A DNA stretch of 64,000 nucleotides, from contig NC_134399.1 of the NCBI RefSeq assembly GCF_050003625.1, forward strand, positions 155,180,473-155,244,472, given 5' to 3'. The DNA comes from Haematobia irritans. Taxonomy: Eukaryota; Arthropoda; Insecta; Diptera; Muscidae. Of the stretch, positions 12,111 to 23,546 are shown in pieces. The translations under genes and the position numbers were made by a program. The first letter of the stretch is position 1. The number at the start of each line of letters is the position of its first letter. A model generated the notes under the pieces. The model worked only from the letters and a program-made list of their open reading frames with translations, did no database searches and was not told the origin of the DNA.

Positions 12111-14757
12111 TATTTTTATACACTCCACCATTGGATGGGGGGGGGGGGGTATATTAACTTTGCCATTCCGTTTGTAACACATCGAAATATTGCTCTAAGA
12201 CCCCATAAAGTATATTTATTCTGGGTCGGGGAGAAAATCTGAGTCGATCTAAGCATGTCCGTCCGTCTGTTGAAGTCACGCTAACTTCCGAACGAAACAA
12301 GCTATCGACTTGAAACTTGGCACAAGTAGTTGTTATTGATGTAGATCGGATGGTATTGAAAATGGGCCATATCGGACCACTTTTACGTATAGCCCCCATA
12401 TAAACCGACGCTCAGATTTGGCTTTAGGAGCCTCTTGGAGGAGCACAATTCATCCGATCCGGCTGAAATTTGGTACATGGAGTTTGTATGAGGTCTGTCA
12501 CAACCATGCAAAACCTGGTCCATATCGGTTCATAATTATATGTAAATAGCCCCCATATAAAACGATCCCCAGATTCGACCTCCGGAACCTCTTGGAGGAG
12601 CAAAATTTATCCGGTTCGGCTGATATTTGGGATATTGCGAATAGTATATGGCCGCTAACAGTCATGCAAAAATTGGCCCATACCGGTCTATAGTTATATA
12701 TAGCCGATCGCCAATCACACAAAAATTGTTCCATATCGACAAAAATAATTTATCAAAATTTTATTTCTATAGAAAATTTTGTCAAAATTTTATTACTATA
12801 GAAAATTGTGTCAACATTTTTTTCTATCGAAAATTTTATCAAAATTTTATTTCTGTAGAAAATTTTGTCAAACTGAATGATATACGTATTTTATCTGTTT
12901 TTATACCATCCACCATACAGGTGGTATATTTACTTTGTCATTCCGTTTGTAACATATCGAAATATTGCTGTAAGACCCCATAAAGTATATATATTCTGGG
13001 TAGTGGTGAAATTCTGAGTCGATCTAAGCATGTCTGTTCGTCCATCCGTCAGTTGAAGGCACGCTAACTTCCCAACGAATCAACTATCGACTTAAAACTT
13101 GGCACAAGTAGTTGTTATTGATGTAGGTAGGATGGTATTGCAAATGGGCCATATCGGTCCACTTTTACGTATAGCACCCATATAAACGGACCCTCAAATT
13201 TGGCTTGCGGAGCCTCTAAGAAAAGCATATTTCATCCGATCCGGCTGAAATTTGATACATGATGTTGGTATATGGTCTCTAATAACCACGCAAAAATTGG
13301 TTCACATCGGTCCATAATTATATATAGCCCCCATATTAACAGCTTCCCAGATTTGGCTTGCGGAGCCTCCAAGAGAAGAGAATTTCATCCGATCCGGCTG
13401 AAATTTGGTACATGGTGTTGGTATATGGTATCTAACAACCATGCTAAAATTGGTCCACATCGGTTCATAATTATATATAGCCTTCATATAAACCGATCGC
13501 CAGATTTGGCTTGCGGAGGCTCAAAGAGAAACAAATTTCATCCGATCCGGCTGAAATTTGGTGCATGATGTTGGTATATGGTCTCTAACAACCATGCAAA
13601 AATTGGTCCACATCGGTTCATAATTATATATAGCCCTCATATATACCGATCCCCAGATTTAGCTTGCGGAGCCCCTAATAGAAGCAAATTTCATCCGATC
13701 CGGTTGAAATTTGGTACATGGTGTTGGTATATGGTCTCTAACAACCGTACCAGAATTGGTCCATATCGGTCCATAATTATGTATTGCCCCCATATAAACC
13801 GTTCTCCAGATCTGACCTCCGGAGCCTCTTGGAGGAGCAAAATTCATCCGATCCGGTTCAAATGTGGAACGTGGTGTTAGTATATGATATCTAACATCCA
13901 TGCAAAAATTGGTCCATATCGGTCCATAATTATGTATAGCTCCCATATAAACCTTTCTCCAGATTTGACTTTCGGAGCCTATTGGAGGACCAAAATTCAT
14001 CCGATCCTTTTCAAATTTGGAACGTGGTGTTGGTATATGGTCGCTAACAACCATACCAAAATTGGTCCATATCGGTCTATAGTTATATATAGCCGATCCC
14101 CAATCACACAAAAATTGCTCCATATCGGTTCATAATCATGGTTTGCACTCGAGCCAAAAATAGTATACCAAAATTTTATTTCTATAGAAAATTTTGTCAA
14201 AATGTTATTTCTATAGAAAATTTTGTCAAAATTTTATTTCTATAGAAAATTTTGTCAAAATTTTATTTCTATAGAAAATTTTGTCAAAATTTTATTTCTA
14301 TAGAAAATTTTGTCAAATTGAATTATATACGTATTTAATCGGTCTATTTTAATTTAGTATATACCACGTATGGACTTACTTACAATTTAGAAGACGGTGT
14401 TAGGAGGTTTTAAGATACCTTGTCATCGGCAAGCGTTACCGCAACCCAAGTAATTCGATTGTGGATGGCAGTGTTTAGAAGGAGTTTATACGCAATCCAT
14501 TGTACGTAAGCTTCGGCCTGGCAAAACTTACGCCTCTATATGCTTGTTTTTTTTTTTAATATATACCCCGTATGGACTAACTTACAATTTAGAAGACGGT
14601 GTTAGGAGGTTTTAAGATACCTTTCCATCGGCTAGTGTTACCACAACCCAGGTAATTCGATTGTGGATAACAGTCTTTAGTAGAAGTTTCTACGCAATCC
14701 ATGGTGGAGGGTACATAAGATTCGGTCTGGCCGAACTTACGGCCGTATATATTTTTT
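12111..14757 (+). mobile_element. Nested mini-me/DINE-1-like elements, subfamily I
   Basis: Two heads are present: CACTCCACCATTGGATG at about 12121 and CATCCACCATACAGG at about 12907. Each is followed by the conserved TCATTCCGTTTGTAACA-type core. Between and after them are roughly 153-bp units (ATATAGCCCCCATATAAACC, GATTTGGCTTGCGGAGCC) and two short 29-bp satellite patches (12760-12890 and 14165-14320). Two tails follow in tandem (14337-14545 and 14556-14757), the second ending ACTTACGGCCGTATATA. Two heads and two tails imply one element inserted in, or recombined with, another. Confidence 0.65.
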
Positions 14758-15029
14758 GTAGAATTTTTTTCGTCACTATTTTTTTCGATTTGCATGAAAT
14801 TGGAATCACTAGGACATACCCTCATTCTCGGTCGAAAGAGACAATACTATGTTTTAAATAAAAGTGATCAGTAACCAATTATGATTGCAGTCAAAAATCT
14901 ATTTTTAATATCCATTTATAAATATAACGCTGCACGAAAAATACTTTGTATTACCGTGACGCTTCAAATTTTCCTAAATAATACCACACTTACAATAACG
15001 CTCAAAATTCAATAGTAATTTGTTTGTAT

Positions 15030-15549
15030 ATTTATTGGTTTGTTTATCTGCGAATGTGTCTTCAATGTTTTGCTTAATACTTATTTATTTTAGTCTAATA
15101 CTTTCCGCTTGATCCAAATTTCTAAAAACTCCAACTGGTTGAGGGTTTGCAATGTTGCTCAAAACATTTTGAAACCAGTATTGACTAGGAGTTTGATTCT
15201 GAACTTAAACTGGATATTGAATTTGTGATTGCAACTGGAAAGAAAGTGGATTAACTTGTAAAGGAGCCTGTGCTAGAGTTTGGTATTGAAATTGCCGGGG
15301 ATCTTGTTGTGCAATTAAACCGGAAGGATGTAATTGAACTTGAGGACCAGATTGCATAAGAGGTTGAAATGAAGCAATTGGATTAATTTGGTATGGGACG
15401 GCAGATGATTGGATGGCAGATGACAATACATATTGAATGGGAAATCCTGAATTAACCTGAACGAGAGGTTGTGCCGAAGAACCCGGATGAAGTTGAATCT
15501 GTGCCCCGGGTTGTACAAGGGTCGGAGTATTAGGTTGTATTTTCATTTG
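15030..15549 (-). pseudogene. 3' fragment of an E-type proline-rich gene (copy C)
   Basis: Identical to the last part of copy E (20621-21140). It begins inside the coding region at the duplication breakpoint, so it lacks promoter, signal exon and the N-terminal two thirds. The frame 15546-15205 starts at an internal Met (MKIQPNTPT) and ends at the same premature TAA as E. It lies directly downstream of the copy D stop codon on the same strand, so it may be transcribed by read-through into D's altered 3' region. Confidence 0.8.
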
Positions 15550-15550
15550 T

Positions 15551-15567
15551 TTTATTTATTTATTTTT
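15551..15567 (-). terminator. Poly(A) signals of copy D at the duplication junction
   Basis: Overlapping AATAAA hexamers on the minus strand, about 40-55 nt after the D stop codon. The duplication breakpoint falls right behind them, so the original downstream GU/U-rich cleavage sequence has been replaced by fragment C. The next AATAAA on this strand is near 15030, beyond fragment C. Confidence 0.55.
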
Positions 15568-15604
15568 GAGCGAACATTAATGTATTTTAAGCTTTAAATA
15601 GGCG

Positions 15605-17126
15605 TCAAGATTTGTCTTCAATGCTTGGGCTAATACTTTGCGGTTGGTCCAAATTTCTTAAAAAAACCACTGGTTGAGAATTTGCAATATTGCCCAAAGC
15701 ATTTTGAGCCAAGTATTGAGCAGGAATTTGATTTTGAACATGAGTTGGATATTGAATTTGTGGTTGCAACTGGAAAGAAAGTGGAACTGGCATTTGTGGA
15801 TTAACTTGTAAAGGTGCCTGTGCTGGAATTTGGTATTGAAACTGGCGGGGATATTGATGTGGAATTAAACCAGAGGGATGTATTTGAATTTGGGGTCCGG
15901 ATTGAGTTAAAGGTTGAATTGGATTTATTTGGTATGGGACGGCGGACGATTGGATGGCAGATGGCATTACATATTGAATGGGAGATCCTGGATTAACTTG
16001 AACGAGGGATTGCCCCGAAGAACCCGGATGAAGTTGGATCTGTGCACCGGGTTGTACAAGGGTCTGAGTAATAGGTTGTATCTTCATTGGAGTTTGATTT
16101 TCGGTTTCATTTTCAGTATCATCTTCCTCTTCACTGTCTTCATCTGCATCATTATCATCATCATCATCATCTTCACTCTCCTTATGTTCTTCAGCTGCCA
16201 GTGCTGAAGTTTGATTTTGCGCTGGATTTTCGGTCTGATTTTCATTTAAAATAGATGGTGAATTTTCTACAATACTTTGTTTTTTAATACCAGGCTTTAC
16301 CCTACGACGACGATATCCACGATAACGACGGACTATTATGCGAGGTGGTACAATTTTCTTAATTTTCCTCCTGCTGCTCTTGCGTCTCTTACTAGAACTC
16401 TTGCGAATTTTATAGCGTCGTCTCGTTGTCTTTCTCCTACGTTTATTTGGTCTTTTTCGTCGGGATTGATATTTTTTCCTCTTCAACTTTCTACTCGATT
16501 CTTTATCCTGTGCTATGGTATTAGAACGTCCAATGCTAAGTCCATTCTCCAGATCATGATATGAAGATTGATTAAGAAGATCTCTACCTTGTATTTGATC
16601 GGTTTGGGGAAAAAGAGTAACCTCATTATCATCATCTTCGTCTATGTCTTCATTCTCCTCATTACCACTATTTGGGTTAATGCGGGTATAAGTATTATCA
16701 TCTCTTGCTGGTGGTGGTACTGGTGGTGGTGGTACTGGTGGCGGTGGTGGAGGCGGTGGTGGTGGAAAGGGGGGTGGAGGGGGAGGTGGCGGTGGCGGTG
16801 GCGGTGGCGGTGAAGGAGGTGTAGTTGTTGTCGTTGTGGTTGTTGGAGGGGGACATGGTGCTGGTGTCGTTGTTGCTACAGCACCTTTGTGGCCAAATTT
16901 GTTAAATAAAGAATCTAATTGTCGAGCTTGAATTTCCTCGCCTTTGCTTTCGCCTGGAACCCTATACAGTTGATATCCATTAATGGAATTCTGTGGCTCT
17001 TTTTGGCCATCTAAAAACAGTCCCAAATTTAATATGAAGGCATGCGAATTACTTGAGTATCGATTACTTACACGAAGTCCGAAGAAGCAATGCAGTCAGA
17101 ACCAAGACAACAAGGCTCAATCGCAT
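15605..17126 (-). CDS. Secreted proline-rich protein, copy D (intact, 486 aa)
   Basis: Exon 1 (17126-17072) encodes the leader MRLSLVVLVLTALLLRTS; the 61-nt intron has GTAAGT at its donor and ends TTTTTAG; exon 2 runs 17010-15605 to TGA. An apparent upstream start reading MGLFLDG is partly intron, so I prefer the spliced start. Layout by residue: signal 1-18; GYQLYRVP about 30-37; QARQL 46-50; single Cys 71 in APCPPP; Thr run 75-82; poly-Pro about 83-119; acidic 122-150; Arg/Lys-rich 192-263 with furin-type RRKR at 202-205; acidic 292-324; Gln/Pro-rich tail 325-486. Several N-X-T sequons (about 276, 284, 319, 323) suit a secreted glycoprotein. The family is not recognised; alternating acidic and basic blocks suggest a self-associating extracellular material (glue, mucin or eggshell-like), which is inference. 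Confidence 0.85.
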
Positions 17127-17243
17127 ATTTTTAATCTTTTTTTGTCAAAACTTTTTGCTTATTTAAATCTGATTGCTCATTTAGCTTTTTTCTATTAGGA
17201 AAGTTCAGAAAAGACTATCGATTGTCTGATATAGAATCTAATC

Positions 17244-17250
17244 TTTTATA
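17244..17250 (-). promoter_or_regulatory. TATA box of copy D
   Basis: TATAAAAG, 118 nt upstream of the D ATG, identical in context to copy B. The upstream motif is at 17298-17324 and the start-site block at 17198-17218. Confidence 0.65.
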
Positions 17251-17700
17251 CAATTCAATATTGTTTCATTGCCATCGTGTTCCCATTGTGTTGAGCTAAA
17301 TTAGAATATTTTGCAAATTGGCAAAACCAAAACAATAAATGCTAGATTGGGAATTATGCATAAAAGTTTTATGTTCTCTTTTTTGCGATGCCCTTAAAAA
17401 TTGCCACATATTTAAATTTTGGAATTGTATGTTAAAGTATGCTATAAATTTGCTAAATTTTATTTGAGATTACCCTATGCAGCAAATGAGTTCTGTTTGT
17501 CAATGATAAACGAGAGAAATTTCACTATTAACTACGTTTTAGCCTACCTTGACCGAAATTCGGCGCATGGTAGTTTTTCACCATAGGTACAAACATTATT
17601 ATAATGCGAATATTCTGTACTCTTGGTGTGAAAAGGTTTCGCACATTTTTTTATGAAAAAGCTTTGTAATTCTCTAGATTTGACTTTTTTCTAACATCAT

Positions 17701-20348
17701 TATTTTTATACACTCCACCATTGGATGGGGGGGGGGGGGGTATATTAACTTTGCCATTCCGTTTGTAACACATCGAAATATTGCTCTAAGACCCCATAAA
17801 GTATATTTATTCTGGGTCGGGGAGAAAATCTGAGTCGATCTAAGCATGTCCGTCCGTCTGTTGAAGTCACGCTAACTTCCGAACGAAACAAGCTATCGAC
17901 TTGAAACTTGGCACAAGTAGTTGTTATTGATGTAGATCGGATGGTATTGAAAATGGGCCATATCGGACCACTTTTACGTATAGCCCCCATATAAACCGAC
18001 GCTCAGATTTGGCTTTAGGAGCCTCTTGGAGGAGCACAATTCATCCGATCCGGCTGAAATTTGGTACATGGAGTTTGTATGAGGTCTGTCACAACCATGC
18101 AAAACCTGGTCCATATCGGTTCATAATTATATGTAAATAGCCCCCATATAAAACGATCCCCAGATTCGACCTCCGGAACCTCTTGGAGGAGCAAAATTTA
18201 TCCGGTTCGGCTGATATTTGGGATATTGCGAATAGTATATGGCCGCTAACAGTCATGCAAAAATTGGCCCATACCGGTCTATAGTTATATATAGCCGATC
18301 GCCAATCACACAAAAATTGTTCCATATCGACAAAAATAATTTATCAAAATTTTATTTCTATAGAAAATTTTGTCAAAATTTTATTACTATAGAAAATTGT
18401 GTCAACATTTTTTTCTATCGAAAATTTTATCAAAATTTTATTTCTGTAGAAAATTTTGTCAAACTGAATGATATACGTATTTTATCTGTTTTTATACCAT
18501 CCACCATACAGGTGGTATATTTACTTTGTCATTCCGTTTGTAACATATCGAAATATTGCTGTAAGACCCCATAAAGTATATATATTCTGGGTAGTGGTGA
18601 AATTCTGAGTCGATCTAAGCATGTCTGTTCGTCCATCCGTCAGTTGAAGGCACGCTAACTTCCCAACGAATCAACTATCGACTTAAAACTTGGCACAAGT
18701 AGTTGTTATTGATGTAGGTAGGATGGTATTGCAAATGGGCCATATCGGTCCACTTTTACGTATAGCACCCATATAAACGGACCCTCAAATTTGGCTTGCG
18801 GAGCCTCTAAGAAAAGCATATTTCATCCGATCCGGCTGAAATTTGATACATGATGTTGGTATATGGTCTCTAATAACCACGCAAAAATTGGTTCACATCG
18901 GTCCATAATTATATATAGCCCCCATATTAACAGCTTCCCAGATTTGGCTTGCGGAGCCTCCAAGAGAAGAGAATTTCATCCGATCCGGCTGAAATTTGGT
19001 ACATGGTGTTGGTATATGGTATCTAACAACCATGCTAAAATTGGTCCACATCGGTTCATAATTATATATAGCCTTCATATAAACCGATCGCCAGATTTGG
19101 CTTGCGGAGGCTCAAAGAGAAACAAATTTCATCCGATCCGGCTGAAATTTGGTGCATGATGTTGGTATATGGTCTCTAACAACCATGCAAAAATTGGTCC
19201 ACATCGGTTCATAATTATATATAGCCCTCATATATACCGATCCCCAGATTTAGCTTGCGGAGCCCCTAATAGAAGCAAATTTCATCCGATCCGGTTGAAA
19301 TTTGGTACATGGTGTTGGTATATGGTCTCTAACAACCGTACCAGAATTGGTCCATATCGGTCCATAATTATGTATTGCCCCCATATAAACCGTTCTCCAG
19401 ATCTGACCTCCGGAGCCTCTTGGAGGAGCAAAATTCATCCGATCCGGTTCAAATGTGGAACGTGGTGTTAGTATATGATATCTAACATCCATGCAAAAAT
19501 TGGTCCATATCGGTCCATAATTATGTATAGCTCCCATATAAACCTTTCTCCAGATTTGACTTTCGGAGCCTATTGGAGGACCAAAATTCATCCGATCCTT
19601 TTCAAATTTGGAACGTGGTGTTGGTATATGGTCGCTAACAACCATACCAAAATTGGTCCATATCGGTCTATAGTTATATATAGCCGATCCCCAATCACAC
19701 AAAAATTGCTCCATATCGGTTCATAATCATGGTTTGCACTCGAGCCAAAAATAGTATACCAAAATTTTATTTCTATAGAAAATTTTGTCAAAATGTTATT
19801 TCTATAGAAAATTTTGTCAAAATTTTATTTCTATAGAAAATTTTGTCAAAATTTTATTTCTATAGAAAATTTTGTCAAAATTTTATTTCTATAGAAAATT
19901 TTGTCAAATTGAATTATATACGTATTTAATCGGTCTATTTTAATTTAGTATATACCACGTATGGACTTACTTACAATTTAGAAGACGGTGTTAGGAGGTT
20001 TTAAGATACCTTGTCATCGGCAAGCGTTACCGCAACCCAAGTAATTCGATTGTGGATGGCAGTGTTTAGAAGGAGTTTATACGCAATCCATTGTACGTAA
20101 GCTTCGGCCTGGCAAAACTTACGCCTCTATATGCTTGTTTTTTTTTTTAATATATACCCCGTATGGACTAACTTACAATTTAGAAGACGGTGTTAGGAGG
20201 TTTTAAGATACCTTTCCATCGGCTAGTGTTACCACAACCCAGGTAATTCGATTGTGGATAACAGTCTTTAGTAGAAGTTTCTACGCAATCCATGGTGGAG
20301 GGTACATAAGATTCGGTCTGGCCGAACTTACGGCCGTATATATTTTTT
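17701..20348 (+). mobile_element. Nested mini-me elements (duplicate of 12111-14757)
   Basis: Same two-headed, two-tailed arrangement as in unit 1 of the tandem duplication. The only difference seen is one extra G in the poly-G run. It shares its history with unit 1 and is not an independent insertion. Confidence 0.7.
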
Positions 20349-20795
20349 GTAGAATTTTTTTCGTCACTATTTTTTTCGATTTGCATGAAATTGGAATCAC
20401 TAGGACATACCCTCATTCTCGGTCGAAAGAGACAATACTATGTTTTAAATAAAAGTGATCAGTAACCAATTATGATTGCAGTCAAAAATCTATTTTTAAT
20501 ATCCATTTATAAATATAACGCTGCACGAAAAATACTTTGTATTACCGTGACGCTTCAAATTTTCCTAAATAATACCACACTTACAATAACGCTCAAAATT
20601 CAATAGTAATTTGTTTGTATATTTATTGGTTTGTTTATCTGCGAATGTGTCTTCAATGTTTTGCTTAATACTTATTTATTTTAGTCTAATACTTTCCGCT
20701 TGATCCAAATTTCTAAAAACTCCAACTGGTTGAGGGTTTGCAATGTTGCTCAAAACATTTTGAAACCAGTATTGACTAGGAGTTTGATTCTGAAC

Positions 20796-22173
20796 TTAAA
20801 CTGGATATTGAATTTGTGATTGCAACTGGAAAGAAAGTGGATTAACTTGTAAAGGAGCCTGTGCTAGAGTTTGGTATTGAAATTGCCGGGGATCTTGTTG
20901 TGCAATTAAACCGGAAGGATGTAATTGAACTTGAGGACCAGATTGCATAAGAGGTTGAAATGAAGCAATTGGATTAATTTGGTATGGGACGGCAGATGAT
21001 TGGATGGCAGATGACAATACATATTGAATGGGAAATCCTGAATTAACCTGAACGAGAGGTTGTGCCGAAGAACCCGGATGAAGTTGAATCTGTGCCCCGG
21101 GTTGTACAAGGGTCGGAGTATTAGGTTGTATTTTCATTTGTATACCCATTGGAGCTTGATCTCTGGTTTCAACGTCACTATCATCTTCCTCTTCACTGGC
21201 TTCATCTGCATCATTCTCTTCACTCTCCTTATGTTCTTCAGCTACCAGGGCTGAAGTTTGATTTTGCGCTGGATTTTCGTTCTGATTTTCATTTAAAATA
21301 GATGACGAATTTTCTACAACACTTTGTTTTTTAATACCAGACTTTATCCTACGACGGCGATGTCCACGATAACTTCGAACAATTATGCGAGGGGATATCA
21401 CTTTCTTAAGTTTTCTTTTGCCGCCCTTGCGTCTCCTAATAGAACTCTTGCGAATTTTATAGTGTCGTCTATTTGTCTTTCTCCTACGTGTATTTGGTCT
21501 TTTGCGGCGGGATTGATATTTTTTCCTCTGCAACTTTCTACTAGATTCTTTATTCCTTGCGATGGTATTGGAACGTCCAATAATGGGTCCATTCCAAAGA
21601 TCATGATATGAAGATTGATTGAGATCTTGTATTTGATCAGTTTCGAAAAGTTTAATAGCATCATTATCATCTTTGTTGTTGTTTTTTGCATTTTCATCAC
21701 TATTTAAGTAAAAGCGGTCATAAGTGTTATCATCTCTTGCTGGTGGTACTGAGGGTGGTGGAGGTGGTGAAGGTGGTTGTATTGATGGAGGCGGTGATGG
21801 TGGTTGTATTGATGGAGGCGGAGATGGTGGTTGAATTGATGGAGGCGGTGATGGTGGTTGAATTGATGGAATCGTCGTCGTTGTGGTTGTTGGAGGTGGA
21901 CATGGTGCTGGTGTCGTTGTTGCTACAACACCTTTGTGGCCAAATTTGTTAAATAAAGAATCTAATTGTCGAGCTTGAATTTCCTCGCCTTTGCTTTCGC
22001 CTGGAACCCTATACAGTTGATATCCCTTAATGGAATTCTGGGGCTCATTTTGACCATCTAGAAATAGTCCCAAATTTAATATGAAGGCATGCGAATTACT
22101 TGAGAAGCGATTACTTACACGAAGTCCGAAAATGTAATGTAGTCAGAACCAAGAAAACAAAGATCAGTCGCAT
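20796..22173 (-). CDS. Secreted proline-rich protein, copy E (438 aa, premature stop)
   Basis: Exon 1 (22173-22119) encodes MRLIFVFLVLTTLHFRTS; the intron is 61 nt with GTAAGT; exon 2 is 22057-20796. It aligns with D throughout but replaces poly-Pro with four tandem SIQPPSPPP repeats, and its second acidic block is shorter. The basic block keeps RRKR. The frame stops at TAA (20798-20796) after QIQYPV, where D has a His codon. Past the stop the sequence still reads in frame for about 36 codons with clear similarity to D's end (VQNQ, SNIAN, VFRNLDQ) until TAA near 20690. The stop thus removes a once-coding tail. Readthrough or a sequencing slip cannot be excluded, but fragment C shows the same stop. 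Confidence 0.8.
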
Positions 22174-22280
22174 GCTTTTGTTCTTTTTTTTGCCAAAAAT
22201 TCTTTCTGATTTCTTATTTAGCTTCTTTCCATTTGGAAAGTTCAGTAAAGACTATCGATTGTCTGTTATGGTATCTAATC

Positions 22281-22287
22281 TTTTATA
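22281..22287 (-). promoter_or_regulatory. TATA box of copy E
   Basis: TATAAAAG, 108 nt upstream of the E ATG. The start-site block is at 22235-22255 and the shared upstream motif, with perfect GCAAATTTGC, at 22335-22361. Confidence 0.65.
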
Positions 22288-22506
22288 CAAATTAGTAGTG
22301 TTCCAATCTCATCGTGTTCCCATTGCATTGGGCTAAATTAGAATATTTTGCAAATTTGCCAGAATTCCTAAGAATTATGAATAAAATTTTTCTGTTCTCT
22401 TTTCAGCGATACCCTTAAAAATTACCACATATTTAAAGTGTAGAAACGTGTGAAAAAATATGATATAAATTTTGTATATGTCATTACACCAGGCAACAAA
22501 TGAGTT

Positions 22507-23546
22507 GTGTTTTATTTATTTATTTATTTCATATTTATACTTGTGAGTAACTAGCGTAAAACGCCCCGCTTCGCTGCGCCTACCGAAGCATATTTTCTAT
22601 AACTTAGTTAACGATATCCTTCTGATCTGAAAACGAATTAAAAAAAATTTAAACTTTTTTTCAAAGAGTAGGGCCAGCGGAAGTCTGGCGCAAAAACTGA
22701 AGTACTGATCAATCACTCCATGGGTTCCACACACGTGTCCCGTACATTTCCAAAAAATCGGACTACTTGCTTTTTCATTTATATACAAAAATGGGGCGCT
22801 TAGGAAGATGTTAAACGGACCGGCTTAACAAACGTCGGGTAGGGGCTGTTCCCTTTCAACCATTTTTTTTATTGTTCTGTATTCAAATCGTTGGACAATC
22901 TTCTACATTTCCTGTGAATTTCAAGCGCGTGGAAGGTGTACTTCTCCTCAACATACCGTTCAATAAATCCGAAAAAGTAAAAGTACTTATAAACTGACCA
23001 TATTAACATTTGTTAAAATATTGGACACGAAGAACATCCGTTTTCCAAATATATACCGGAAACTGAAGCACCTTCTACGTTGCCTGTCAACTTTATGTAA
23101 ATTTAAGTTTTTTACTTAAAAAAGACTGGCAGAAGCCTGTGGAAAAATCATAAAATTATGTACCGAGTTCCCATTTATCGACAATCCTCTACTTTCTATT
23201 TTCAAAAAATCGGGCAACAGGGAACCCCAGGGAAATAGTAAATTCACGTACAGTTCATTTCACAAAGTACCCAATTTCAATATTCCCCTTCCCCAACCAG
23301 ACATCCAAAAATCATGTACCCTATATAAATTTAATCATCTTCCCCCAATTTCAAGTAAATCGGAGAAGGTTAGATTTTGCCATATTTTTCCTTTGCAAAT
23401 TGAAAGAAAATCTGTACAGTTTCATAGTGTGGGGCAAGGAGAAGGTTCCCGTCCAAATACCCAAAAATCAAGGTATATATTAGACAAAAAATCCGTATAT
23501 GGCTTTGCGGCCAAGAAAATAAATAAAATAAAACAATAAAATAAAA
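22507..23546. repeat. Unclassified degenerate dispersed repeat
   Basis: Non-coding. It opens with TTTATTTATTTATTT and AACGCCCCGCTTCGCTGCG, then shows loosely repeating phrases such as AAAAAATCGG and CTTCTACNTTTCCTGT. The style resembles a mini-me core, but the head and tail signatures are missing. No gene seen. Confidence 0.35.

Larger units (their letters stand above)
9963..15549. repeat. Tandem duplication unit 1 (about 5.59 kb)
   Basis: Near-identical to 15550-21141. It holds copy B, its promoter, a mini-me pair and the 3' part of an E-type gene (fragment C). By eye the differences are seven single-base indels, all inside the copy B gene (10018-10870), plus one base in a poly-G run at about 12137-12149 (13 against 14). 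I found no substitution. The junction at 15549/15550 fuses E-gene coding sequence to the 3' flank of copy D with at most 1 bp of microhomology. Confidence 0.9.
15550..21141. repeat. Tandem duplication unit 2 (about 5.59 kb)
   Basis: Second copy of 9963-15549, carrying gene D, the mini-me pair and the 3' two fifths of gene E. After 21141 copy E continues as a complete gene, so this end is the ancestral arrangement and unit 1 carries the new junction. Confidence 0.9.
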
